A stretch of 64,000 nt of DNA. It comes from RPQJ01 sp963778185. GTDB taxonomy: Bacteria; Pseudomonadota; Gammaproteobacteria; Steroidobacterales; Steroidobacteraceae. The stretch spans positions 1,550,001-1,614,000 of the forward strand of contig CAVZTF010000003.1 in NCBI GenBank assembly GCA_963778185.1. The letters run 5' to 3'. Shown in pieces: positions 1-8,759 of this stretch. Each line of letters begins with the position of its first letter. The first letter of the stretch is position 1. Under the pieces are notes generated by a model that made no database searches, was not told the origin of the DNA, and saw only the letters and a list, made by a program, of their open reading frames with translations. The position numbers and the translations under genes were made by a program.

Positions 1-1368
1 CTTCTTGCGGTCCTCGATGTAGACGTAGCCGTCCTCGTCCATGTAGCCGATGTCGCCCGTGCGCAAGGCGCGGCCGTCGATCATCACCTTGTCGGTCTCG
101 TCGGGACGGTTCCAGTAGCCGCGCATCACCTGCGGGCCCTCGACGCAGATCTCGCCCTGCGCGCGGATCGGCAGCACCTTGCCGTCGTCGTCGCGGATCG
201 TGATCACGGTGGAGGGCAGCGGCAGGCCGATGGAGCCCGTGAACTTCTCGGCGTCGAGGCGGTTCACGGTCGCGCCCGGCGAGGTCTCGGTGAGTCCCCA
301 GGCCTGCGTGAGGATGTTGCCGGTGACCGCCTTCCAGCGCTCGGCGACCGCCTGCTGCACGGCCATGCCACCGCCGAGGCTTACGCGCAGGCTGCTGAAG
401 TCCAGCCGGTCGAAGCCGGGCGTGTGCAGCAAGGCGTTGAAGAGCGTGTTCACGCCGCTGAAGAACGTGAAACGGTGGCTGGCCAGTTCCGCCACGAAGG
501 CCGGGAAGTCGCGTGGGTTCGCGATCATCAGGTTGCGACCGCCGAGCTTGATGAACACGAGCGCCTGCGTGAGCGCGAAGATGTGGTAGAGCGGCAGCGC
601 GCCGACGATCGTGTTCTCCGGCATGTCGGCGAGCACGGGATTCACCCACGCCTCGAGCTGGCGTACGTTCGACACGAGGTTGCGATGCGTGAGCACCGCG
701 CCCTTCGATACGCCGGTCGTGCCGCCCGTGTACTGCAGGAAGGCGATGTCGTCGTGGTCCAGCGCCGGCGTCTCCAGATTCTCGTAGCGGCCCTTGCTCA
801 GCGCGTCGTTGAAGCGCACCGCGCCGGGCAGCGAGTACTCGGGCACCTGCTTGCGTACGTTGCGCAGGACGAAATTGACGGCGATGGACTTCGGGAAGCC
901 GAGCAGGTCACCGACCCCGGTGACGATCACGGTCTCGAGCCCGACCTCCGCGCGGACCTCGTCGAGCACGTGCGCGAAGTTCTCGACCATCACGATCGCC
1001 CGCGCGCCGGAGTCGTGCAGCTGGTGGCGCAGTTCGCGCGGGGTGTAGAGCGGGTTGGTGTTGACGACGACCAGTCCGGCGCGGAAAGCGCCCACCAGGG
1101 CCACCGGGTACTGCAGGACGTTCGGCAGCATGAGGGCGATGCGATCGCCCTTGCGCAGCCCGGCGACCTTCTGCAGGTAGGCGGCGAACCTGCGGCTCAG
1201 TACGTCGAGATCGCCGTAGGTCAGCGTGCGGCCCATGCTCGTGAACGCCGGCTTGTCGCGATGCAGCTCGATGCTGCGCTCGATGACGTGCTGCAGGGAG
1301 CGGTACTCGTCCGGGTTGATCTCGCCGGGCACGCCGGGCGGGTAACTCTTCAGCCAGACCTTGTCCAT
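1..1368 (-). CDS. fadD: Long-chain fatty acid-CoA ligase FadD, C-terminus cut by window edge
   Basis: Activates free long-chain fatty acids to acyl-CoA with ATP and CoA, the entry step to beta-oxidation and to acyl-lipid synthesis. The reading frame is open from an ATG at 1368 to the window edge, giving 456 codons; FadD is normally about 560 residues, so roughly 100 C-terminal residues lie outside. The N-terminus (MDKVWLKSYPPGVPGEINPD) closely resembles Escherichia coli FadD, and the AMP-binding family end motif TGDIGYMDEDGYVYIEDRKK is the last thing visible. An AGGA about 8 bases before the ATG can serve as ribosome binding site. Its acyl-CoA product is the substrate of the wax-ester genes 7-11 kb further on, although it is not in an operon with them. 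Confidence 0.93.
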   Translation of the reverse strand, partial: MDKVWLKSYPPGVPGEINPDEYRSLQHVIERSIELHRDKPAFTSMGRTLTYGDLDVLSRRFAAYLQKVAGLRKGDRIALMLPNVLQYPVALVGAFRAGLVVVNTNPLYTPRELRHQLHDSGARAIVMVENFAHVLDEVRAEVGLETVIVTGVGDLLGFPKSIAVNFVLRNVRKQVPEYSLPGAVRFNDALSKGRYENLETPALDHDDIAFLQYTGGTTGVSKGAVLTHRNLVSNVRQLEAWVNPVLADMPENTIVGALPLYHIFALTQALVFIKLGGRNLMIANPRDFPAFVAELASHRFTFFSGVNTLFNALLHTPGFDRLDFSSLRVSLGGGMAVQQAVAERWKAVTGNILTQAWGLTETSPGATVNRLDAEKFTGSIGLPLPSTVITIRDDDGKVLPIRAQGEICVEGPQVMRGYWNRPDETDKVMIDGRALRTGDIGYMDEDGYVYIEDRKK

Positions 1369-1462
1369 GCGGCGTGTCCTGGTGCGTAGCCGGGCGCCGT
1401 CGGCGAATCCGCGGCAGCCTCGATGTCGAAACGAACTATAACCCAGCGCTGAACCGCCCCCC

Positions 1463-2092
1463 TCACCGGGAGAGGAGTGGCTCGAGCAGGGGCCAGGCCA
1501 GGTCGAGGAGCCTCGGCTGGGCGGCCTGGTTCGGGTGCAGGCCGTCGTCCTGCATGAGCGAGTCGTCCAGCGCGATGCCGTCGAGGAAGAAAGGCACCAG
1601 GGACAGCCGGTGGCGCGCGGCAAGGTCGCCGTACAGTCCGTGGAATGCCCTGGTGTAGGCTGGCCCGTAATTGGGCGGAATGCGCATGCCGATCAGCAGC
1701 ACCTTGGCGCCGGCTTGCTGGGACAGGCGGATCAGGTTCTCGAAGTTGGCTCGCACGTCGGCAATCGGCAGGCCGCGCAGGCCGTCGTTGCCGCCGAGTT
1801 CGATGACCACCACCGCCGGACGGTGCGTCGCGAGCGACCGGGGCAGGCGTGCCAGTGCGCCGCCGGTGGTTTCGCCGCTCGAACTGGCGTTGACGACCCG
1901 GTGCCCGTACCCTGCGGACCTCAGGCGTTCCTGCAGCAGGGCGACCCAGCCCTGCTCGAGCCGGATCCCATAGGCCGCGCTCAGGCTGTCGCCCAGCACC
2001 AGGATGACGGGTGCCGGCGCGGCCGGGCCCGCCTGGGCGGCGCCAAACGAAAACAGGCAGGCGAGGATGATGCAGACGGAGCGCAAGGACAC
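1463..2092 (-). CDS. tesA: Periplasmic GDSL esterase/thioesterase I, TesA-like
   Basis: A SGNH-fold hydrolase of the TesA/ApeA (arylesterase, acyl-CoA thioesterase, lysophospholipase) type. All family blocks are visible: LVLGDSLSAAYG with the nucleophilic Ser, ELGGNDGLRG, and DDGLHPN near the end with the Asp-x-x-His pair. The N-terminus is a classic signal peptide (SLRSVCIILACLFSFGAAQA), so the protein is periplasmic. I start it at the GTG at 2092; a TTG at 2086 is the alternative, and the longer open frame upstream is only the antisense of the neighbour. It sits head-to-head with ybbA, as in E. coli, and the two 5' ends overlap by about 26 bases. Confidence 0.9.
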   Translation of the reverse strand: MSLRSVCIILACLFSFGAAQAGPAAPAPVILVLGDSLSAAYGIRLEQGWVALLQERLRSAGYGHRVVNASSSGETTGGALARLPRSLATHRPAVVVIELGGNDGLRGLPIADVRANFENLIRLSQQAGAKVLLIGMRIPPNYGPAYTRAFHGLYGDLAARHRLSLVPFFLDGIALDDSLMQDDGLHPNQAAQPRLLDLAWPLLEPLLSR

Positions 2093-2753
2093 GGTGCTGG
2101 AGGCGCAGCGGGTGGGCAAGCAGGTTAGCAGTCCGGAGGGATTGCTCGCCATTCTCTCCGACGTCTCTCTCGAGATCGACCGCGGAGAAACGGTCGCCAT
2201 CATGGGGGCCTCGGGCGCGGGCAAGTCGACGCTGCTCGCGCTGCTGGCCGGGCTCGACGAGGCAACGGCCGGCACGGTCCGGCTCGCGGGCAGCGACCTC
2301 ACCGCGCTCGACGAGGACGGCCGCGCCGCCGTGCGGGCGCGTCACGTCGGGTTCGTCTTCCAGTCCTTCCACCTGGTGCCGTCGCTGACGGCGCTCGAGA
2401 ACGTCATGCTGCCCCTCGAGCTGGCCGGCCGCCGCGACGCTCGGCAGGCGGCGGTCGAGGTGCTCGGCCGCGTGGGCCTCGAAGCGCGCGTGGGGCACTA
2501 CCCGCGACAACTGTCGGGCGGCGAGCAGCAGCGCGTCGCGATCGCACGCGCCTTCGTGACGCAGCCCGACGTGCTGTTCGCGGACGAGCCGACGGGCAAC
2601 CTCGACGCGGTCACGGGCGAGCGCATCATGGACCTGCTGTTCGGCCTGAACGCGGCCGTCGGGTCGACGCTGGTGCTGGTCACGCACGACCTCGCGCTCG
2701 CCTCGCGTTGCGGACGCGTCATTCGCCTCGACGCGGGCCGCGTGGTTGCGTGA
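2067..2753 (+). CDS. ybbA: ABC transporter ATPase YbbA
   Basis: LolD-type ATPase of the YbbA/YbbP ABC system. Walker A GASGAGKST, signature LSGGEQQR and Walker B VLFADEPTGNLD are all present in a protein of about 228 residues, the usual size. Two consecutive ATGs (2067 and 2070) follow an AGGCGAGG stretch; an upstream frame start at 2004 lies inside the divergent esterase and is unlikely. The stop TGA at 2751-2753 shares its last base with the start of the next gene, so the permease is translationally coupled. The family is an MacB-like ATPase partner; its substrate is not established, and proximity to tesA suggests a lipid-related or envelope role. Confidence 0.93.
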   Translation: MMQTERKDTVLEAQRVGKQVSSPEGLLAILSDVSLEIDRGETVAIMGASGAGKSTLLALLAGLDEATAGTVRLAGSDLTALDEDGRAAVRARHVGFVFQSFHLVPSLTALENVMLPLELAGRRDARQAAVEVLGRVGLEARVGHYPRQLSGGEQQRVAIARAFVTQPDVLFADEPTGNLDAVTGERIMDLLFGLNAAVGSTLVLVTHDLALASRCGRVIRLDAGRVVA

Positions 2754-5251
2754 TGCGCATGCGCTCCCTGCGCTTCGCACTGCGGAATCTCTCGCGGGAC
2801 CTCAAGTCGGGCGAGATCGTCGTGCTGCTGCTCGCGCTGCTGGTGGCCGTCGCCTCGCTCACGGCGGTGGGATTCTTCACCAGCCGCATCGGCCGCGCCG
2901 TGGAGCAACAGGCGGGGGAGGTGCTTGCCGCCGATCTCAGGCTCGAGTCGGCGCGGCCGATCGACGAAAGCTACGATCGCGAGGCCGCAAGGCGCGGCCT
3001 GCGCACCGCGCGCGTGCTGTCGATGCCGAGCGTCGTCTTCCACGGCGAGGAATCGACGCTGGTCGCGCTGCGCGCCGCGAGCGAGGGCTATCCGCTGCGT
3101 GGCCGGCTCAAGGTCGCGGACCAGCCATTCGGCGCCGCGCGGCCGGTCGACGCCATCCCCGGGCCCGGCGAGGCCTGGGCCGATTCCCGGCTGCTGGCTC
3201 GCCTCGGCGCGCCCGTCGGCACGCGGCTCATGGTCGGCGCCCACGAGGTGCTCGTGACGCGCGTGCTCGATTACCGGCCGGACCAGGGCGCCGGCTTCGG
3301 CGATCTCTCGGCGACGCTGCTCGTCAACCTGGCGGACGTGGATTCGACGGAGCTGATCCAGCCCGGCAGCCGCGTGAATCGCGCCGTGCTGTTTGCCGGC
3401 GAGCCGCGGGACGTCAGCGAGTTTCGCGACTACCTCGAGGCGAACAAGCGCACGGGCGAGCGCCTGCAGGCCGTGGCGGACGCAAGCCCGCAGATCCGCG
3501 CCTCCTCCGACCGCGCCGGGCGCTTCCTCTCGCTCGCGAGCCTGGTGAGCGTGCTGCTCGCGGCGATCGCCGTGGCGATGGCCGCCCGGCGCTACGCCCG
3601 GCGCCATCTCGACAACGTTGCGCTCATGAAGTGCATGGGCGCCTCGCAAGGCTTCGTGCTGCGCCAGACGGTCGCGCAGCTGGTGGCCGTCGCCCTGGCC
3701 GTGAGTGTCGTGGGCACGGCCGTCGGCTACGCCGCGCAGGCGGGGCTCGCCTGGCTGCTGCGCGACCTGCTTCGCGGCGACCTGCCCGCGCCGGCGGCCG
3801 ATGCCTTCTGGCTGGGGCTCGTAACGGCGGTCGTGATCCTCGTCGGCTTCGCGCTGCCGCCGCTGCTGCAGCTGAAGCGGGTTCCGCCGGCGCGCGTCCT
3901 GCGTCGCGACCTCGAGCCGCCGCCGCTCAGGTTCGCGCTCGTCTACGGTCTCGCCATCGGCGCCGTCCTCGCGCTGCTCTTCTGGCTGGTCCGCGACGCC
4001 CGGCTGGTTGCCTACGTATCGGCCGGCATCGGCGCGACCTTCGTCGCGCTTGCGATCGCAGGCTGGCTGCTGGTGAAGTCGCTCGCGCCGCTGCGCAGCA
4101 GGGCCGGCGTGGCCTGGCGCTACGGGCTCGCCAACATCGCTCGGCGCGGCCGCGAGAGCATCGTGCAGATCGTCGCGTTCGGGCTCGGCTTCATGGTGCT
4201 GCTGCTGCTCGCACTGGTGCGCGACGACCTGCTGAAGGAGTGGCGGGCCAGCCTGCCTGACGACGCCCCGAACTACTTCATGATCAACATCAGGCCGGAC
4301 GAGGGTGATGCCGTCCGCGCGTTCTTCGCCGACCGGGGACTGCCGCCGACGGACCTCGTGCCGATGGTGCGGGCGCGCCTCACCGCCATCAACGACGTCC
4401 CGGTGGACCGCATCACCTTCAAGGCCGCACGTGCGGCGGACTTCGTGGAGCGGGAGGCCAACCTCACCTGGTCACGCAGGCTGCGGGACGACAATCGCAT
4501 CGTCGCGGGCCGATGGTGGAGCGACGTTGACGGGGGAGCCCCATGCGTCTCCGTCGAGCAGGAATACGCCGAACTGCTGGGCATCGGCCTCGGCGACAAG
4601 GTGACCTACGACGTGGCCGGCGAGACCGTGAGCGCCACGGTGACGAGTCTGCGCGAGGTGCGCTGGGACTCGTTCCAGCCCAATTTCTTCATGGTCTTCT
4701 CGCCCGGCGTGCTGGAGGACGTGACTGGCACCCTGATCACCAGCGTGCACGTGGAGCCTGGGCAGCGCCCCGCGCTCGTGGACCTCGTACGCCGCTTCCC
4801 GGAAGTCACGATCATCGACATCGATGCGCTCCTCACGCAGGTGCGCGAGGTGATGGACAAGGCGGCGCTCGCGGTGCAGTACGTCTTCCTGTTCACGCTC
4901 GCCGCCGGGTTCATGGTGCTGCTGGCCGCGGTGCAGGCGACGCGCGACGAGCGTCGCTACGAGAGCGCGATGCTGCGCACCCTGGGTGCCAGCCGTGCGG
5001 TCGTATTCAAGGGCGTCGCCGCGGAATTCATCGCGCTCGGGCTGCTGGCCGGCGTCCTCGCCGCCGCGGGCGCGACTGTTGCAGGGTATTTCCTCGCGCG
5101 CGAGATCTTCAATCTGGAGTACTCGCCGGATCCCGCCGTCTGGGTCGTCGGCATCCTGGGCGGCGCGGTGCTGGTCGGTGTAGCGGGCGTGCTCGCTGCG
5201 CGCTCCGTCGTCACGCAGCCGCCCGTCCTGACTCTGCGCGAGACCCAGTGA
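2753..5251 (+). CDS. ybbP: ABC transporter permease YbbP (FtsX-like, two repeats)
   Basis: An 832-residue inner-membrane protein made of two FtsX-type permease units, matching the YbbP family in length and layout. An N-terminal transmembrane helix (about residues 20-42, LLLALLVAVASL) is followed by a long periplasmic region, three helices around residues 265-385, four more segments in the middle (about 400-510), a second periplasmic region, and three C-terminal helices (about 705-825). The start ATG overlaps the ybbA stop by one base; the in-frame ATG 45 bases upstream lies inside ybbA and is not needed. Works with YbbA as a mechanotransmission-type ABC complex by family analogy. Confidence 0.92.
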   Translation: MRMRSLRFALRNLSRDLKSGEIVVLLLALLVAVASLTAVGFFTSRIGRAVEQQAGEVLAADLRLESARPIDESYDREAARRGLRTARVLSMPSVVFHGEESTLVALRAASEGYPLRGRLKVADQPFGAARPVDAIPGPGEAWADSRLLARLGAPVGTRLMVGAHEVLVTRVLDYRPDQGAGFGDLSATLLVNLADVDSTELIQPGSRVNRAVLFAGEPRDVSEFRDYLEANKRTGERLQAVADASPQIRASSDRAGRFLSLASLVSVLLAAIAVAMAARRYARRHLDNVALMKCMGASQGFVLRQTVAQLVAVALAVSVVGTAVGYAAQAGLAWLLRDLLRGDLPAPAADAFWLGLVTAVVILVGFALPPLLQLKRVPPARVLRRDLEPPPLRFALVYGLAIGAVLALLFWLVRDARLVAYVSAGIGATFVALAIAGWLLVKSLAPLRSRAGVAWRYGLANIARRGRESIVQIVAFGLGFMVLLLLALVRDDLLKEWRASLPDDAPNYFMINIRPDEGDAVRAFFADRGLPPTDLVPMVRARLTAINDVPVDRITFKAARAADFVEREANLTWSRRLRDDNRIVAGRWWSDVDGGAPCVSVEQEYAELLGIGLGDKVTYDVAGETVSATVTSLREVRWDSFQPNFFMVFSPGVLEDVTGTLITSVHVEPGQRPALVDLVRRFPEVTIIDIDALLTQVREVMDKAALAVQYVFLFTLAAGFMVLLAAVQATRDERRYESAMLRTLGASRAVVFKGVAAEFIALGLLAGVLAAAGATVAGYFLAREIFNLEYSPDPAVWVVGILGGAVLVGVAGVLAARSVVTQPPVLTLRETQ

Positions 5252-5274
5252 GCTGACGCGGCGGTTGCGGGCAT

Positions 5275-5540
5275 CCCGTCCGGGGTCCGTTTCGAGTCGC
5301 TCCTCGGGAATCGCTTGGTCGAACCGGACCCCGGACGGGAGGCCGGACACCCCGCGCCTGGGCTTCGTCCACGCAAGCGCGGGTATCCCGGCCCGACGCC
5401 GGTGGTCGCTTCCTGCGCCGTGCGACTTCTCGGGTTCCTCCCGGGAAGTCGCTCAGGCGCGGGCCATCGAGCGGGCGATCCGGGGCCTGTTCCGACCAAG
5501 CGATTCCCGAGGAGCGACTCGGATCAGGCCCCGGATCGCT
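5275..5540. repeat. Nested inverted-repeat cluster between ybbP and a hypothetical gene
   Basis: This 340-base intergenic stretch holds no credible gene but an ordered set of inverted repeats. A 15-base perfect pair (5275-5289 with 5325-5339) encloses a 28-base block at 5294-5321; a 14-base perfect pair (5476-5489 with 5525-5538) encloses the exact reverse complement of that same block at 5493-5520. Between them lie a 10-base perfect pair (5351-5360 with 5454-5463) and a 13-base hairpin with one mismatch (GCGACTTCTCGGG against CCCGGGAAGTCGC, about 5422-5452). Either two local stem-loops with complementary loops or one long cruciform can form. It resembles a REP/BIME or MITE-type element; the family is not recognised. 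Confidence 0.85.
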
Positions 5541-5591
5541 CGCCTGTCGCCGCCGCCTGACGACGCATGCCGGAAGGAACAACGAAAAAGT

Positions 5592-6185
5592 CTACTGGAC
5601 GACGAGGCGAATCCACCCCGCGTCGACCCGCTCCCCGCGCCACGTGTAGCCCTGCAGCCGGATCCGGTACTCGCCCGGCCCGAACGCCGAGCTGTTGAGC
5701 GATAGCCGCAGCTCGCGGTTCGAGTCCGGCGCCATGCGCTGCACCAGCAGTACGCGGCCCGCGTCCACCTTGTCGATGGCCACGGCGAAGACCTTGAACT
5801 CGGAGTAGCCCACCGGCAGGTGGACGTCGAGCAGCTCGGGCGGCTCGGGCCAGCGCAGGGTCGCGTCGGGAGAGGCGGACCAGCTGCGCGGATTCGGCGT
5901 GATGCGCAGGACTCGCTCGGTCGTCGAGGCACGCAGCGTGAGGGTAGCCACCTGCGCCTCGAGGTCCGCCGCGAGCTTGCGATCGCGGCGCGACGAAACC
6001 TGCGACACGATCGTCGCGACCATCAGCAACGCGAGCGCCGCCGCGAGCGCGAGGACCGTCGCCGGTCTCTGCCACCAGTCGAGCTCGAACTCCGGCGGAT
6101 CCGCGGCGGCAAAACCCGCCGAGATCGGTAACTCCATCTCCACCTGGACGGCCGGCTTGCGCAGGGATCGCTTCGTCTTGCTCAT
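5592..6185 (-). CDS. Hypothetical single-pass membrane protein
   Basis: Not recognised. A 197-residue protein with a short charged cytoplasmic N-terminus (SKTKRSLRKP), one transmembrane helix at about residues 43-61 (ATVLALAAALALLMVATIV) and a C-terminal domain rich in beta-strand-like segments that would be periplasmic (WPEPPELLDVHLPVGYSEFK..., GPGEYRIRLQGYTWRGE). Its ATG overlaps the stop of the upstream gene in an ATGA arrangement, so the two are co-translated. The C-terminal region reads like an Ig-like or anti-sigma-factor-type sensor domain, but that is only impression. Co-transcribed with 6182..6922 and probably with the patatin gene. Confidence 0.8.
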   Translation of the reverse strand: MSKTKRSLRKPAVQVEMELPISAGFAAADPPEFELDWWQRPATVLALAAALALLMVATIVSQVSSRRDRKLAADLEAQVATLTLRASTTERVLRITPNPRSWSASPDATLRWPEPPELLDVHLPVGYSEFKVFAVAIDKVDAGRVLLVQRMAPDSNRELRLSLNSSAFGPGEYRIRLQGYTWRGERVDAGWIRLVVQ

Positions 6186-6922
6186 GCGGTGAATTCGAAG
6201 GGGTCGGGCGTGCCGGAGAATACACGCTCCATGGCCTGCGTCTCACGGTCGCGCAGGGCCGCGAGGAATTCGCCCGCGCCGCGCATCGCCTCGAACGCCC
6301 GCAGGCCACGCTCGAGGAACTCCTGCAGGCTGCCGAACCCGGCAGCATGGGCGGGCCCGCGCGCGAAGCGGACCAGTGCGCCGATGACGGGCTTGCGCAC
6401 CACGTGGTCGAGGTAGCCGCCGATCAGGTGCAGCAGTTCGATCTGCCGCTCCCGGTCGGCGCGTCTGCCTGCCCGCCGATAGCCCTCGGCGTAGGTCTCG
6501 ACCGTGATGGGGCCGGGCGACAGGTTGCGCGTCACGTCCGCGTCGAGCTCCTGTGACACGACCTCGAGCTCGATCGCGAGCGTCAGCGCGCGCAGGGCCT
6601 CCTTTGGCAGCAACTTTTCCATCACGCGCTGCACGCGCATCAGGTCGCGGTCCCTGAGCCGCGGATCGCCGGCCGCATAGAGCTCGCTGAAGAAGAATTC
6701 GACGGCGATGCGGTAGCGTGGGTTCGCGCGCAGGTCTGCGTGGCTGCGCAGCAGCCGCTGCGACTGCCAATGCTGCAGCTCCGCGAGCCGTGCCTGCAGC
6801 TCGGGAGCATCGGCGAATACCTGCCGCAGCGCCGCATTGCGCTGCAGGAGCCGGCCGAGTCGGCCTCGATCGCCGCGCGCGCGATCGCCGGACTCGCCGG
6901 TCTCGACGCCCAGGATCTTCAC
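6182..6922 (-). CDS. Conserved hypothetical protein with FFxELY / DxRDRD motif
   Basis: A 246-residue soluble, largely helical protein. I choose the GTG at 6922, four bases after the stop of the patatin gene; the longer open frame upstream is antisense noise. The segment FFFSELYAAGDPRLRDRDLMR (residues roughly 70-90), followed by a helix with MEKLLPKEALRALTLAIELEVVSQELD, matches a conserved family of unknown function that I remember only by this motif pattern and cannot name. No transmembrane helix or signal peptide. Tight spacing on both sides (4-base gap upstream, 4-base overlap downstream) makes patatin - this gene - membrane protein a three-gene unit. Confidence 0.78.
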   Translation of the reverse strand: MKILGVETGESGDRARGDRGRLGRLLQRNAALRQVFADAPELQARLAELQHWQSQRLLRSHADLRANPRYRIAVEFFFSELYAAGDPRLRDRDLMRVQRVMEKLLPKEALRALTLAIELEVVSQELDADVTRNLSPGPITVETYAEGYRRAGRRADRERQIELLHLIGGYLDHVVRKPVIGALVRFARGPAHAAGFGSLQEFLERGLRAFEAMRGAGEFLAALRDRETQAMERVFSGTPDPFEFTA

Positions 6923-6926
6923 GGCG

Positions 6927-8162
6927 TCAGCCCCGCGAGTGCAGCACGGTTTCCAGCCGGTCGAGCGTGCGGTGCAGCGAGCCGGTGAGCGGCTGGAGCC
7001 GCCGGCGTCGTTCCCGCACGGCGGCGGCGAACGTCCGGGCGGGGTCCTCGAGGAGGTCGCGACGCAGGCGGATGCCATGGTGGGCGAGGATGCGCTCGAG
7101 CCCGCCGGCCTGGGCGAGCAGGTCCCGCCTCGTGCGCTGGTACGCATGCTCGGCGAGCTTCCTGCGGTCGGCGTAACTGAAAGGGTTCTTGAAGAACAGC
7201 TCTTCGTCGCCCCGGTCGGGCTCGAACAGCAGCACGTCGGCTCCAGGGTAGCTTTGCTTGTAGGTGCGCATGCCGACCTGCATGCGCGACTGGATCATGG
7301 CGCGGAAGGTCTGGCTCAGCACCGTCGGCAGTCCGCCGCGGGTCAGCTCGAGGTGCTTGCGCCGGCCGTTCTCGCGCGGTGGCACGCTCGAGGCGTCGAA
7401 CGCGACGAGCGGATTGATGCACACCACGAAGTCGGCGCCTGCATCGAGGAGCAGCGAGGCATTCATGGTCCGCATCAGCGCGCCGTCGACGTAGGTGTGC
7501 CCGTCGATGGGCACCGGCGGGTAGAGGCCGGGCAGGGCCGTGCTCGCCTGGATTGCGCGCGAGATCGGCACGTGGTCGTGGCCGGGCTCGCCGAAACGCA
7601 CCGATTGCCCGCTGTTCAACTCGGTCGCGACGATGTAGAGCTTGCGGCGCAGGTCGCGGAAGTCGTTGGTGCGCCCGGGTCCGGTGAACATGCTGGCCAG
7701 GAAACGTTCGAACGGCCGGTTGTCGCACAGGCCCGTGGGCACCAGGCGCCCGAGCGGGTCGATGGCCTCGGCCCAGCCCTTGCCGGGATCCCGCAGGTAG
7801 TCGAGCAGGATGTCCGCGACCAGGCCCGGCACGCTCGCGATGCGTGTCAGGTACTCGCGGAAGGCGGGGCGCAGGAACAGGCCCGGGCGTACCGGGTACT
7901 CGAGCGAAGCGTTGTGGACGAACACGACGCCCATGTCGACGGTGTCGTAGCCGTTGACGAGCCCGGCGGTGATCATCGCGCCGGAGCTCACGCCGACGTA
8001 CATGTCGAGGTCGGTCAGGTCGTAGCCGTCGAACGCCTCGCCGATGGCGTGCAGCGTGCCCACCTCGTAGAAGGCGCCCATCGGGCCGCCGCCGGCGAGC
8101 GCCAGTCCGAACCGGTGCTGGCTGCCGTGCGACTTGAGGGATGCTGGCTGGAGGTCGAGCAT
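6927..8162 (-). CDS. Patatin-like phospholipase / lipid acyl hydrolase
   Basis: A 411-residue patatin-fold serine hydrolase. The glycine-rich oxyanion loop AGGGPMGA (residues 23-30), the nucleophile elbow GVSSG (57-61, Ser59) and the catalytic Asp in YVDGALMRT complete the Ser-Asp dyad. No signal peptide, so cytoplasmic. Family members hydrolyse phospholipids or storage lipids; beside a phasin and a wax synthase a role in mobilising or remodelling storage lipid is plausible but inferred. The start ATG at 8162 is 18 bases downstream of the phasin stop on the same strand, suggesting one transcript from the phasin promoter through 5592. Confidence 0.92.
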   Translation of the reverse strand: MLDLQPASLKSHGSQHRFGLALAGGGPMGAFYEVGTLHAIGEAFDGYDLTDLDMYVGVSSGAMITAGLVNGYDTVDMGVVFVHNASLEYPVRPGLFLRPAFREYLTRIASVPGLVADILLDYLRDPGKGWAEAIDPLGRLVPTGLCDNRPFERFLASMFTGPGRTNDFRDLRRKLYIVATELNSGQSVRFGEPGHDHVPISRAIQASTALPGLYPPVPIDGHTYVDGALMRTMNASLLLDAGADFVVCINPLVAFDASSVPPRENGRRKHLELTRGGLPTVLSQTFRAMIQSRMQVGMRTYKQSYPGADVLLFEPDRGDEELFFKNPFSYADRRKLAEHAYQRTRRDLLAQAGGLERILAHHGIRLRRDLLEDPARTFAAAVRERRRRLQPLTGSLHRTLDRLETVLHSRG

Positions 8163-8180
8163 GGCGTTTTCGCCTGGCGA

Positions 8181-8705
8181 TCAGCCCGTGGCGCGCGCGG
8201 CTTTCCTCCGGGCAGGCTTGCGTGTCCGGGCCGCGGACTTCCTGGCGCCCGTGCGCGGCGGGCGGGCCGCCAGCGCCTTGACGTTGTCGTTCAGGTCAGC
8301 GACGCGCTTCGTGAGCAGGCGAATCTCCTCGGGGCTCGGTACGCCCATCTGCTGCAGGGCCTTGTGCACACGGCTCTGGAACAGCGCTTCGATGTTGTCC
8401 CAGGTCTCGGTGGCCTGCTCGCGCGCGGTGTCGAGGCGGGTCTGCACCGACTCCTGTGCCGATTCGAACACGTCGCGAATCATCTTCTCGGTGGTCGACC
8501 GCGACTTGTTCAGCAGGTCGAAGCCGTCGCGCACCGCGTCCTGGAACGCAGCGGGACCTTCCTTCTGCGCCCTGGCGATCGCACCCATACCCGCCAGCCA
8601 GATCTGGTGGACGCTTTCGAGCATGTTTCCCTGGGCTTCGGTCGCCTTGCGCGCGCCCCGGCGGGCCTTGGCGCCGACCTTGCCCGTCTTCCTGCGCGCA
8701 GCCAT
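8181..8705 (-). CDS. Phasin family protein (PhaF/PhaI-like granule coat)
   Basis: A 174-residue polyhydroxyalkanoate-granule-associated protein of the PhaI/PhaF family. The N-terminal half is an amphipathic helical phasin domain (residues about 20-125, e.g. MLESVHQIWLAGMGAIARAQ, the typical phasin opening); the C-terminus is an Ala/Lys/Arg-rich, histone-H1-like tail (AARTRKPARRKAARATG), as in PhaF, which can bind DNA and help segregate granules. A strong AGGAGG lies five bases before the ATG, consistent with an abundant structural protein. No PHA synthase is in the window; beside a wax synthase and an acyl reductase it could coat wax ester or triacylglycerol inclusions instead. Confidence 0.9.
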   Translation of the reverse strand: MAARRKTGKVGAKARRGARKATEAQGNMLESVHQIWLAGMGAIARAQKEGPAAFQDAVRDGFDLLNKSRSTTEKMIRDVFESAQESVQTRLDTAREQATETWDNIEALFQSRVHKALQQMGVPSPEEIRLLTKRVADLNDNVKALAARPPRTGARKSAARTRKPARRKAARATG

Positions 8706-8759
8706 GCAAACCTCCTCGCGGCGCCAGCCGCGGGCATAGTTCAGCGGAACTCTGGCTTG

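Noticed and set aside
1350..2780. A 476-codon minus-strand frame over tesA and ybbA
   Set aside because: Antisense or out-of-frame shadow; the GDSL esterase and ABC ATPase frames carry all family motifs.
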